Shown here: in pieces, positions 9,601 to 16,527 of the stretch
How the letters are laid out: the number at the start of each line of letters is the position of its first letter
Position numbering within the stretch: position 1 is the stretch's first letter
Source of the DNA: DATDYA01 sp035289165
Lineage (GTDB): Bacteria; Patescibacteriota; Patescibacteriia; Magasanikbacterales; GWA2-37-8
Assembly: GCA_035289165.1 (NCBI GenBank)
Contig: DATDYA010000040.1
Span: forward strand, 1-25,837
DNA length: 25,837 nucleotides
Direction: 5' to 3'
Translations under genes and position numbers: made by a program
The notes under the pieces: model-generated
Seen by the model: the letters and a program-made list of their open reading frames with translations, nothing else
What the model was told of the DNA's origin: nothing
The model's database searches: none

Positions 9601-12600
9601 ACCGCAAGTAGACGTACTGGTACCGGCTATACCAACATCACAATCTTCTCCGGCCTCGATCCGTCCATCACCACACATCGGCAAACGTATGATATTATCT
9701 CCGGCCGGCACGTCCGAACCTTTTCTAATACAAGTATTAGTACAATGCGGACTGCGGCCCTTGGTAAAGGTTGAGGTAACTGTAGCGACAGTTGGTGCGG
9801 AAGATTCCCACGTCCAGCCAGAATTCCAAGGACTCAATTTTTGCCCGGTGGCGCTACAATCGTCAGGCTTAGAGTAAGGCTGAACTGTAAAAATTGTTTT
9901 TTCATGAATATTACGAGCAGTATAAAATTCCGGTTCTACTTCCACCCGATCTACAACGCAGGCCTCGGCTTTGGTTTTAAAACGCCAGCTAAATTGCCTA
10001 TTATATGGTTTGGCATAACTCGAGGGATTATTTAAAGAACCTCTAGACCAAACAAAATTTTGACCATTATTACTATAAGGATCATTTGGCGCCGCTTCGC
10101 TACTGGTAGAAATACTTACTAGATACAAGCTATTCTGGTCCAGCAACTTTTCTGTTAATCTATTAGTTAAGTAAATAATTGTGCTATCCTGTGCATTATC
10201 AATCCACATGTCACCATCACTCTCTTTAAGTAGATTAACACTTTTGGAAATACAATTTTCGTCAAAACATTTATACAAACGCAAAGCATTTCCAAGACCG
10301 TCCGGGCCAGCGCTTAGAGACGCAGAGGACATTGAAGTATTAAACTTCACCGCCACCTCCGCGTTCGTACATGCTTCCAAACACTTTGGCCAATAATCCA
10401 CCACTTCTGGTCGCGAAAGATTAATTGTTAATTCACCCGTCCCTACTTTAGAAATTGTCGAAGATGAAGCTCGGGCGCCAACTTTAAGAGCATCCTCCGG
10501 GTCAGTCAAACCAACGCCTACGGTATTTTGTAAGGTTTCAATCTGTTGTTGCCGACTATTTACTATTTCTTGATAAATACCGGCATATTCACTCCGCCCG
10601 GATTGAATAGACCAATCCCAAGCGTAGTCGTTAACATCCATCATTATACACTCCTGCTCACTCAAACCATTGCCAAAATAGTAAAGCGGGAAATCACCGG
10701 AAATAGTGTGATGCTCCAATGGACTCTCCAATACCCTGGCCCAATAATCTTCCGGAGTAACCACGACCCGATCTAAAACACAATCCCCTTCTCCAGTTTT
10801 GAAAACAAAGCAATAGGCTGAACCCGGCACATCTTCACAGGGACGCGTCGCTTCTAAATTAGCTACAATACCATTCTGTACCGCGGCAATACTGGTCTTT
10901 AAAGCCACCCGATACCAAGTGTTGGATTTCCATTTGCCGTTATTATAACTAGCTACTGGCCTTAATTCTAACTCTTGAGCATCGCCATTGTTTTTAAAAG
11001 TAAATTCACTCAAGGAACCCTCCTGATCTGCGACTGCTACAGTCACTCCTTCTACACATTTATTTCCCGCCAACGCTTGTTCACACTCCTGCACAACAAC
11101 ATTGCTGGCCGCTGTGGTAGGAACAGCATTTAAATCTGTAATATCTACAGTGATTAAAGCCGTTTGACAAACTTGACTATGATCACCAAAAGTTTTCTGA
11201 TTCCACAATAAACTCGGCGACGGACTCGGCATACTGACTTCTCCTACTTCGCATCTCTCTACCACCCGTGGCGCTCGCGGTATTTGTTGGTTAGAAAACC
11301 GCCAGATATATCCACCTGATCTGGTTTCACCTTGACAAAGTTCATTTGAAGCAATACAAAATCCGCTTTGCTCGCCCGCTAAACAACATTTATTACCGGC
11401 CAAACAGTCTTCATTTTTATTACAAGCTAGAACGGCATAATTCTCTCGGTTGCTCAAAGCTCCCATTCGTCTTACCTCCACCGGTCCCGTCTGAACATTA
11501 AGTGGAGGATAGGTTTCAATCAGTCCATCGTTAACTAGTTCAAAGGCCGAGGAAGGCGCCAACCGCGCTCCCACTCGTGATGCCCCAGGGCCTGTAAATT
11601 GGGTATCAACTGTGTCTTCAGCACCAGATGACACGCCCGTCAAAAAATATTCGCCTACTATTTTAATCTTTGGCGCGCCAGGTGGAAAATTTGCCGGCCC
11701 GGCGGTTGGGGTAATATGGCAAATCCCTGGTGGCGGGTTATAACTTTTTAATTCTAATTTAAAACGATCGTCCAGTACACTCATTTTATCCTGACCGCCT
11801 GAAGTATTATTCACTACCACGTAGTACAATCTATCACTAGTCCCTCTTCCTAGGGGAAACTTAACAACGATTTTTGTGTTGGTCCAAGTTGTCACACAGC
11901 CTGCTGGAAAACTGTCTTGATCACCTTCAATATTCTCCCCACTATCGTCTCGCTTGAAATACACCCGGCCACGACTTGATCCAAAATTATTACCAGTGAT
12001 TGTTAAATAGCCGCCACGTGTAATTTCCACACCAGGCGATAACTCCGATATAACCGGCCAATCAGCACTAATTCCAGAGGCAACAACAAAACGCAATGAA
12101 TTACTCTCCTGATTATTAACTATTGCTTTAATACCCACTGACCCCTTATCCAAACTTGGTACATGTACATCTCTAATTAGCAGGTTAGTCCAATCGCCCG
12201 GTACCACCACTGCCTTTAAACCCCCAAATTGCACATAATCTTCACTCGGATTATTTAAAATACCTAAATTTTTACCTGTTAGATCAAAAGTATCTCCTGG
12301 CTTTCCCTCGCCCGGAGCCACCCCACAAAGACCTGGCTTTATCTGGTTGGTAACTTGAAAATTAGGCAACATCGTGCCCCAGTCGTCGTTTGTTGTGTCA
12401 ACAAAAATTCTCTCTGTCCCATCTGGCCCGACAATCGAGGCTGTCTTTACTTTAATTGGCCCACTTACTGCTCCCAACGGGAGTTCCGCCACCACCTGCC
12501 AAGGTGTCCAGTTGTCAAAAGAAGGTCCACAATTTACCACTTTCGCTTCCACCCAATCGCTATCGCTATCTCGGTTAGGATCAGATTTATTCGCAAAATA

Positions 12601-14079
12601 GACATGCCCGGGATTTTCCCCTAAAAAAAACCCATCAATACTAACATAGGTGCTAGTAGCACCTGATCGCGGTGAGATATCAGTGATCCGCATTTTGTCT
12701 ACGCATTTATTAATACTAAGATCACAATAGCCGCTCGCACATTGTGCGTTTTGATCACAGTATTCTCCTGCACATCGGCCACAAGTTCCTCCGCAATTCA
12801 AACCAGTTTCACCTTCATCTTCGTCCCGGACGCTGTTAAAACAATGCGCGGGGTAAAAATTAACATTTTTTTGATCACGATCATACAGCCCTGCCCAATC
12901 ATATCCAAGGGCCTCCAGCTGGTAAGAGCCGGGAGTTACGTCATTAGTTGGCCAAGAAATTGTGACCTCTCCGTTTTTTTGACAATTAGCTAGGCTTTTG
13001 CTGTCAATGGTATAACCCAAAGCGCTAAGAGAAACACTTTGCATGCCATTATCATCGGTAAAACTAATCCGTACGGGAACAGTTGCCCCACTGGCCTGCA
13101 GACGATCGGCTTCCGTTGGGTAAATGATACTAATGTCCGGCGGGTTACGATCCACTCCCGACCCGGTCTTAAAGTCTACCGGACCGCAACAACCTCGCGC
13201 GGTATTACAACTAAAATTACAATTTAATCTTACCGCATCATTACTCTCGGCCGTTATGCTTTGCCAGCTAGATTTCACCTTTAAAGTATAATCGGTGTCT
13301 AAACCTAAACAATCATCCGGTCCGTCATCCCCACAATCACCATTCGGCTGAAAAATAACTATCCGATGATTGTCGCCATACTGCCACTCACCACCTGCTT
13401 GTGTTTCTGGGGTAGCTTTTAAGATTATCTCAATATTATCCCGGACTGACTGCAAGTTAACATTCTGGTTAAAGGTTATTACTGGTTTTACATTCCGAAC
13501 ACAAGCCGGGCCAGCCGGAGGTAAACTAGTGATATACATCATATTACCAGTACACCAAGGACAACCGGAAGACGGGGTAGAATCACAAGCCGGACAAGGA
13601 CCGCCGCAATCCGTATTTGACTCTCCAAAATTCTGTAAGCCATCACTACAATGAGCCGGCACCTGGGTAGTAGCACTGACTAAACGGTTAAAAATGAACT
13701 GCGTAATGGCGTAGGCGCTCATGATAATAACGAGACCCACGACCGAATTAATTAAAACCTTTTTTGCCTTACCGATTTGTTCATCATTTCCCCCGGCCGT
13801 CATCCATAAATAGCCACCGTATATGATAAGTCCAAGGGCGACTACCCCAAGTAAGCCTAAAGCCGCTCGAATAATCCGGGCAATGATAATCCGGATATCC
13901 GTGTTGGGTAGACCGATCGAACTATTAACTTGGTTTAAACCAACATCACTTGTGTTAATAGTTTGTGCTAAAACCTCGCTTGATATAAATACTATCCCTA
14001 AAAAAATAGTGACGGCGAGCCCTAGCAACAAACCTTTGAAAAATTTACTTGAATTGTTGTCTGTTTTTAACACATTCAA
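3700..14079 (-). CDS. Giant (3459 aa) surface protein: pilin-type N-terminal module fused to IPT/TIG, Ig-like, Cys-rich CGDG and LamG-like modules
   Basis: Not a named gene. Order of modules: signal peptide (about 14-38, EVLA-QT); a VirB2/T4SS-pilin-like pair of membrane helices (about 65-92 and 107-130, with GGNDEQIGKAKK between); Cys motif (144-165); four IPT/TIG-like domains (about 463-880); three units of Ig-like (Big_5-like) plus a following Big_2-like domain that opens C-[VE]-x-D-[RK]-V-x-V-x-PE (near 1100, 1374 and 1947); CGDGxxxxGExCD repeats (DUF4215/Myxococcus type) near 1468, 1518, 1588 and 1666; a pseudopilin-like domain (about 2385-2525); more CGDG repeats near 2573, 2636, 2672, 2754, 3047 and 3096; LamG-like (about 2795-3020). 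No sorting motif or C-terminal helix, so the N-terminal helices should be the anchor. The start is TTG (14079-14077) with no SD; the GTG at 14073 is an alternative. One unbroken frame. Adhesion or attachment is inferred from modules only. Confidence 0.85.
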   Translation of the reverse strand: MNVLKTDNNSSKFFKGLLLGLAVTIFLGIVFISSEVLAQTINTSDVGLNQVNSSIGLPNTDIRIIIARIIRAALGLLGVVALGLIIYGGYLWMTAGGNDEQIGKAKKVLINSVVGLVIIMSAYAITQFIFNRLVSATTQVPAHCSDGLQNFGESNTDCGGPCPACDSTPSSGCPWCTGNMMYITSLPPAGPACVRNVKPVITFNQNVNLQSVRDNIEIILKATPETQAGGEWQYGDNHRIVIFQPNGDCGDDGPDDCLGLDTDYTLKVKSSWQSITAESNDAVRLNCNFSCNTARGCCGPVDFKTGSGVDRNPPDISIIYPTEADRLQASGATVPVRISFTDDNGMQSVSLSALGYTIDSKSLANCQKNGEVTISWPTNDVTPGSYQLEALGYDWAGLYDRDQKNVNFYPAHCFNSVRDEDEGETGLNCGGTCGRCAGEYCDQNAQCASGYCDLSINKCVDKMRITDISPRSGATSTYVSIDGFFLGENPGHVYFANKSDPNRDSDSDWVEAKVVNCGPSFDNWTPWQVVAELPLGAVSGPIKVKTASIVGPDGTERIFVDTTNDDWGTMLPNFQVTNQIKPGLCGVAPGEGKPGDTFDLTGKNLGILNNPSEDYVQFGGLKAVVVPGDWTNLLIRDVHVPSLDKGSVGIKAIVNNQESNSLRFVVASGISADWPVISELSPGVEITRGGYLTITGNNFGSSRGRVYFKRDDSGENIEGDQDSFPAGCVTTWTNTKIVVKFPLGRGTSDRLYYVVVNNTSGGQDKMSVLDDRFKLELKSYNPPPGICHITPTAGPANFPPGAPKIKIVGEYFLTGVSSGAEDTVDTQFTGPGASRVGARLAPSSAFELVNDGLIETYPPLNVQTGPVEVRRMGALSNRENYAVLACNKNEDCLAGNKCCLAGEQSGFCIASNELCQGETRSGGYIWRFSNQQIPRAPRVVERCEVGEVSMPSPSPSLLWNQKTFGDHSQVCQTALITVDITDLNAVPTTAASNVVVQECEQALAGNKCVEGVTVAVADQEGSLSEFTFKNNGDAQELELRPVASYNNGKWKSNTWYRVALKTSIAAVQNGIVANLEATRPCEDVPGSAYCFVFKTGEGDCVLDRVVVTPEDYWARVLESPLEHHTISGDFPLYYFGNGLSEQECIMMDVNDYAWDWSIQSGRSEYAGIYQEIVNSRQQQIETLQNTVGVGLTDPEDALKVGARASSSTISKVGTGELTINLSRPEVVDYWPKCLEACTNAEVAVKFNTSMSSASLSAGPDGLGNALRLYKCFDENCISKSVNLLKESDGDMWIDNAQDSTIIYLTNRLTEKLLDQNSLYLVSISTSSEAAPNDPYSNNGQNFVWSRGSLNNPSSYAKPYNRQFSWRFKTKAEACVVDRVEVEPEFYTARNIHEKTIFTVQPYSKPDDCSATGQKLSPWNSGWTWESSAPTVATVTSTFTKGRSPHCTNTCIRKGSDVPAGDNIIRLPMCGDGRIEAGEDCDVGIAGTSTSTCGLNCLLKNKTNTGSNRTPNSTDVNASFCGNGMVGIGEDCDIGISGNYNSTTTSFGCNERCLHTGTRLSVLWCSEHRPLSGGYPESEYESACRQAYSQCGDGVRSEDEDEGCDSSPNGWDSSLCNDRCLFKTLMPVPVDPVNPQDLERDCNPGEEGCNEIGQNVGSSLSYATPSSCGDGIKGIGEDASCEEEDSFVAQRQPFTPPYIFNPWSLVTGVGGGIPSGDPLALRTNIIARTVSTARVVEGSGEFQIRCGYNNDSECPEPGYGVGSNTCCYARPLLQSNYPANLAFNVCSNTYLEAKFSERIDLNTLSGNLIIARGTTESVCPSSTIDVTDSVVVLDHNSRQENLPWYESLWNHLAKFVGRIFGLPARATGNTITARRWCAGDDFGGAEVVVQDMASSTSAVVVKLKRALAFNTDYAIVLKDGIRDTRGVSIGKIGENYYEWKFITGNQLCEIDKVEVRPETSFLSRVGATTTLFAYAGSRNNQMIQPVGGYAWEYIWGPKNNDVITITSTTLDQNVVTAQNRNGEVDVIATANITENDYSAQQGEVASDEGRVIVFLCENPWPPKNNVFPFDDKAGNKDYFDLASSTFTGGDLPSPYFNFSTYYCADNGANGTVDDLPYLRPVISSSASDTGRCRLTGNECSNTPGELSCGRWVQIDGNYFHAVTPSGQITAGGSFCADASNSYNIPTGATGYVACLTTAGCTSGACVATEVIRAAGHSVRTWQEIGDNSCQASLLKRTLLTNNKNSDAIGIQVFTNKNHLTAEQWFKADKQFGGQGFTANLNKIKIDGYDAVTDGNNVYVDALNYDSTDDDENLFTNIYLFSINADAREESRKVFSQLLNNLRFNINVAPNKRFCGPNLTSVDYDKPCVSDLDCTSGEICTNMVDKLKRNYERLRDLSDLELGLRNYVAKNDGKYPDLKEGTLLSGQSISTWESWSRLGNAFGFAAPTDPINRLGRAGTCSGTASIHCTVDSQCSAHGGTCIIHDPLTGWSVEGRRFSFSCATSSLAYRYIFSEDEGYDLRAKFEDVGIQNALKNWTRNLSRLINEFVTDGSHVSALDPNGICNGANEIATQQSGRCGDGMVNYNLNEVCDPPNSTVRDNTPCIASNGSQVGGMIKDKICNANCSGWTYGVCYNVSALLCGNGQIDAGEICDEGKELNGKTGHCATDCKSRNLTCGDGILQPSSEFCDWSKDLPDGKTGWCSGSSKPGQACASSSQCNEIWFPETRDGACQQTKYSLVPPTTPSSTCNWDCQAPGPYCGDGIIQAEFGEECEVDASCSIAGQSGKRQCRQCRLAGPTDLAWLNMDRKEWMAGSSRQGLVNSGGYNVGTISCSNSMGMKCPTPTSDSKFGKGAMLFDGVDDYFESEAFLHGANFTLNLWVKPMDHSIQGSHQVVLLEKGETGSNTSKLKKGFRLQFTSSPQGLSPGIRVCPTTGNCTEIIYDSDMELLPHNAWSMITLVKTNSGSAVTKLYINGELVGTGSGALDGGSSKLYIGQSQQQENLIEFKGIMDELYYFNRALSDDEIESLLQNSWFCKTDTPIAPGGTGPAGARCGDGDVDIQTEFCDNGPANGVACTPGYGQSCSYCSNDCTRTIDIQPVAYCGNEIIDTNSPEVCEATETEMYVNTTTFGGLVSGVKDAVHNGYEVKKCQEENVLKRGEKTCNSQCAFSDGCVLCGSSSGSTSTVPITGGWINVINLSDNTKLRSGTLYLGDSNTTVTLIKNGNNFNLSSNIESNPICSDLTSGYNLRLNGDTNARHKIPLVVRARAESWAYDLLLSPVISITNSSTAHHLRLVVSWVGDGDYEVGFSTTVGENAELFNEVSVPPPWPVYTSPFSNSFNGIWYHQTVATANKTHVKTYTLNTTMLSGDKYHFYVRSTDRGIQNLRSELVKVEVYYPEDDSNGEHFGRPVQSYYLSEAKGSLNPDAEYWQVLNIRHQPVFQPPGAPTTVQPINEIKTGINNFTF

Positions 14080-14085
14080 AAAATA

Positions 14086-16176
14086 CTAGATACCATGTTC
14101 CACTTGCGATCGACAAGTCGCCTCGTTTTGGCTATATTCACCCGCCGTTTCACCGTTGCAACAAAAAACGTTTCCCGTCACAAGATCAACACTACAACAA
14201 TCCCCTGGGGGGCTATTCGGTAGACATTCATCCGGTTCAAGGTTCCCCTCATTAACTTGGGCTGGTCCTTTACCTGGGAAAAAACAATTAAAATGAACAT
14301 CCACCACCGTAGAGGTTACGGTTGGTATGTAAAACATTCTTTTACCCTCCAAAAATGGGCAGTGTCTTAATATAGCTTGGGTTTTTAACCCACCATCGCC
14401 TTCGATATAATTCGTTAGATGCGAATAACATAAAGGTATGGTTTCTCTTTCTTCTGGCGGGGTAGCCGAAACATCTTTCTGCTCTAACAAAATATTATGC
14501 AAAGACGACGCCAACATTCTTTTACTAAAAATTAATTCTACATTCTGAAAAGGCGTAACACTCTCCGCTTCGGCGCCCGGCACTACTGATTCTAAGAATG
14601 GCGCAGTCGCGTCAACCCGATCTTCAATCGTAAATCTCCAAGTGTAGTTATCCGAAGAAGAATCAAAAAATTCATCGGGATCCCAATTATCGGAAAACCA
14701 CCCATCATCAACTCGACCATTTTTGTTGCCATCGAGGGCATTCCCGGCGGCATCTACAGCGCCAGAAAATGGCAATGCCTCAAAATTATTAGCGTTTATG
14801 GCTTTGCCGGCTCGGATTAAAATTTTATATAAATCCTCTTCGCAGGTATCTGGGACATCGCGGGCGTCGCAAACCGGCAAGCAAAAAATTTGGTTGCCAC
14901 AAGAATTAATGCCACATTCTCTCTCGGAAACAAATTCTAAAATACGATAATTGCTGACTAAATTAAAACTTCCGATTGGTATATCGCTACTTAAAGCCCT
15001 TAAAAACACATTCCAGCCTTCGATATAGTAATAATCACCGCCTAGTCTAAAATTGCCCTGCAAACCAATCGGGTTCATAGCTTCAGAAAATTCTATCTGG
15101 ATAGCCGAATTTTTTGGTTCTGTACTGTTATTTTCTGGAAAAACATTTTTAACCGTTGGCGGCGTATTGTCTAAAAATTTGCTAGTAGTAAATTGCCATT
15201 CATAATAATTATTTCCCAAAATCCTTTGTTCGAAAGCTGAAACATATTGATTGGCGCCATTTCTTTCATTTAATTGAATTCCCGCCCCCAGTCGAACGCT
15301 ATAGGCCACCTCTTCGTTTGAGCTTCCTAAATACCCACCACTTACTTCATTACCATTGGTAATTGGTTTTAAAACCAACGTATAGATTCCGCTAACACCA
15401 TTGATGGTAGAACTACTGGTAAGCGCCACTGCCCCTTGAATCGATTGACCATCGATCGTCTTTTTAATATTAATCAGATTATCGGTTAGGGCATTATCAG
15501 TCATTTTTACCCGATCACAATCCGCCCACCAGTTATCAACTGTCGCCTCGCAATTACCCAAGATTCCATCCCCCGTAGTGTCATCAATAAAACTCTCCGG
15601 ATTTATCGGTTTGGTAAAAGTTATAATAATACTCGTGTTCCGCGGCACATCTGTCTGGTTCCGGGTGGGATAATGATCACGTATTACCTTCCCCAAAGCC
15701 CCACTACCTTGAAAATTCGTGGTCTGAACAATATTTACTCCCGGGCCTCTGACCGGCCCGCCCATTGCTCCTAAAAGCGAACTAATAATAAACTGCGTAA
15801 TGGCATAAGCACTCATGATAATAATGAGCCCGATCACCCCATTCTTAATAATATTTTTTGCCTTGCCAATCTGCTCGTCATTACCGCCGGCAGTCATCCA
15901 GAGAAACCCGGCATAAATTATAATCACTAGCAAAATTATCCCCAGCAAACCTAAAGCCGCGCGAATAATCCGCGCAATAATAATCCGGATATCCGTGCTT
16001 GGCAAACCCAAAGGCTGTTCAATCATGCCCACCCCTGCTTCATTAGAAGTTAGGGTTTGCGCCTCAACTGGGAAACTATAAAACAATAAAACAAAAAAGA
16101 CCGCCAGGAACAATACCCCTAATAGTCCAGCGGTCCTTCTTTTTTGATTGAAGTTAAACGTCATCCATTGAAGCAT
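14086..16176 (-). CDS. Pilin-module/Ig-like surface protein (696 aa), paralogue of the giant protein's N-terminus
   Basis: The N-terminus repeats the layout of the 3459-residue neighbour: signal peptide (about 13-39, FPVEA-QT), then the two-helix pilin module (about 60-150) with nearly the same core, LGLPSTDIRIIIARIIRAAL and WMTAGGNDEQIGKAK. The rest holds about three SbsA/Big_5-type Ig-like domains (near 165-330, 335-535 and 545-650), each with the typical 'P..G......I.I.F...M' opening (for example PTVKNVFPENNSTEP, IQIEFSEAMNP), and a Cys-rich end (CCSVDLVTGNVFCC). The gene ends 6 nt before the giant gene begins, so the two are probably co-translated. ATG at 16176 is the longest start; ATG at 16164 (MTFNFNQKRR) gives a more usual signal peptide. 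Neither has an SD. Function unknown; surface exposure is inferred. Confidence 0.85.
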   Translation of the reverse strand: MLQWMTFNFNQKRRTAGLLGVLFLAVFFVLLFYSFPVEAQTLTSNEAGVGMIEQPLGLPSTDIRIIIARIIRAALGLLGIILLVIIIYAGFLWMTAGGNDEQIGKAKNIIKNGVIGLIIIMSAYAITQFIISSLLGAMGGPVRGPGVNIVQTTNFQGSGALGKVIRDHYPTRNQTDVPRNTSIIITFTKPINPESFIDDTTGDGILGNCEATVDNWWADCDRVKMTDNALTDNLINIKKTIDGQSIQGAVALTSSSTINGVSGIYTLVLKPITNGNEVSGGYLGSSNEEVAYSVRLGAGIQLNERNGANQYVSAFEQRILGNNYYEWQFTTSKFLDNTPPTVKNVFPENNSTEPKNSAIQIEFSEAMNPIGLQGNFRLGGDYYYIEGWNVFLRALSSDIPIGSFNLVSNYRILEFVSERECGINSCGNQIFCLPVCDARDVPDTCEEDLYKILIRAGKAINANNFEALPFSGAVDAAGNALDGNKNGRVDDGWFSDNWDPDEFFDSSSDNYTWRFTIEDRVDATAPFLESVVPGAEAESVTPFQNVELIFSKRMLASSLHNILLEQKDVSATPPEERETIPLCYSHLTNYIEGDGGLKTQAILRHCPFLEGKRMFYIPTVTSTVVDVHFNCFFPGKGPAQVNEGNLEPDECLPNSPPGDCCSVDLVTGNVFCCNGETAGEYSQNEATCRSQVEHGI

Positions 16177-16186
16177 GGAACAATGG
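16165..16186 (-). repeat. Inverted repeat at the translation start of the 696-aa gene
   Basis: CCATTG (16186-16181) and CAATGG (16170-16165) can form a 6-bp hairpin with the first possible ATG (16176-16174) in its 10-nt loop and the second ATG (16164) immediately after the stem. It may influence which start is used. The stem is short and could be chance. Confidence 0.35.
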
Positions 16187-16213
16187 AATTAACAACTTAA
16201 TTTCTTCTCTCTC

Positions 16214-16453
16214 CTAGCGTCTATGGCCTCGTGGATCTTCAGGCAAACGACCGATCTTTTTAAGATACTCCATCTTATCGGAAACGGTTTTGCGATGCAA
16301 CGCGCTCTTACGGCGCATATTTCGATTCTGCTCTTTATCGTGATAACGAATCTTCTTAACTTGCAGAATTTTGCCGGATTGTTGCCAGCGCTTTTTTACG
16401 CGTCTAATAAAAGCCTCGAAAGACTCATTTTTACGACGTTTTATTTCTGCCAC
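16214..16453 (-). CDS. rpsU: Small ribosomal subunit protein bS21
   Basis: bS21 sits on the 30S platform beside the 3' end of 16S rRNA, near the anti-Shine-Dalgarno sequence. The 79-residue, very basic product matches the family: ESFEAFIRRVKKRWQQSG (10-27), then a basic C-terminal helix region (NRNMRRKSALHRK). The start is GTG (16453-16451). It is preceded by GGAGGTGA with 6 nt spacing, the only strong SD in the window. It has its own consensus promoter overlapping the end of hisS, so it starts a new transcript that may continue into the surface-protein genes (37-nt gap, no terminator seen). Confidence 0.95.
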   Translation of the reverse strand: MAEIKRRKNESFEAFIRRVKKRWQQSGKILQVKKIRYHDKEQNRNMRRKSALHRKTVSDKMEYLKKIGRLPEDPRGHRR

Positions 16454-16459
16454 AATTAT

Positions 16460-16467
16460 TCACCTCC
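16460..16467 (-). promoter_or_regulatory. Strong Shine-Dalgarno sequence of rpsU
   Basis: GGAGGTGA on the minus strand is complementary over 8 consecutive bases to the UCACCUCC near the 3' end of this window's own 16S rRNA. It decides the GTG start at 16453. No other protein start in the window has a comparable match. Confidence 0.85.
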
Positions 16468-16498
16468 ACCCTTAAATTAGTTAAATTAGTCTGGGGCT

Positions 16499-16527
16499 AT
16501 TATACACTTTACTCTTCATTCCGTCAA
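16499..16527 (-). promoter_or_regulatory. Sigma70-type promoter for rpsU
   Basis: TTGACG (16527-16522), 17-nt spacer, TATAAT (16504-16499). The -35 box contains the TGA stop of hisS. The predicted start of transcription is near 16492, giving a leader of about 38 nt that contains the strong SD. Confidence 0.75.

Noticed and set aside
3700..14079. CRISPR-like or DNA tandem repeats in the giant gene
   Set aside because: The CGDG, IPT and Ig-like repeats are at protein level with diverged DNA and irregular spacing; no direct-repeat/spacer array was seen anywhere in the window.
16177..16213. GGAGAG after the rpsU stop as SD of the 696-aa gene
   Set aside because: It lies more than 25 nt before the nearest possible start codon, too far for normal use.
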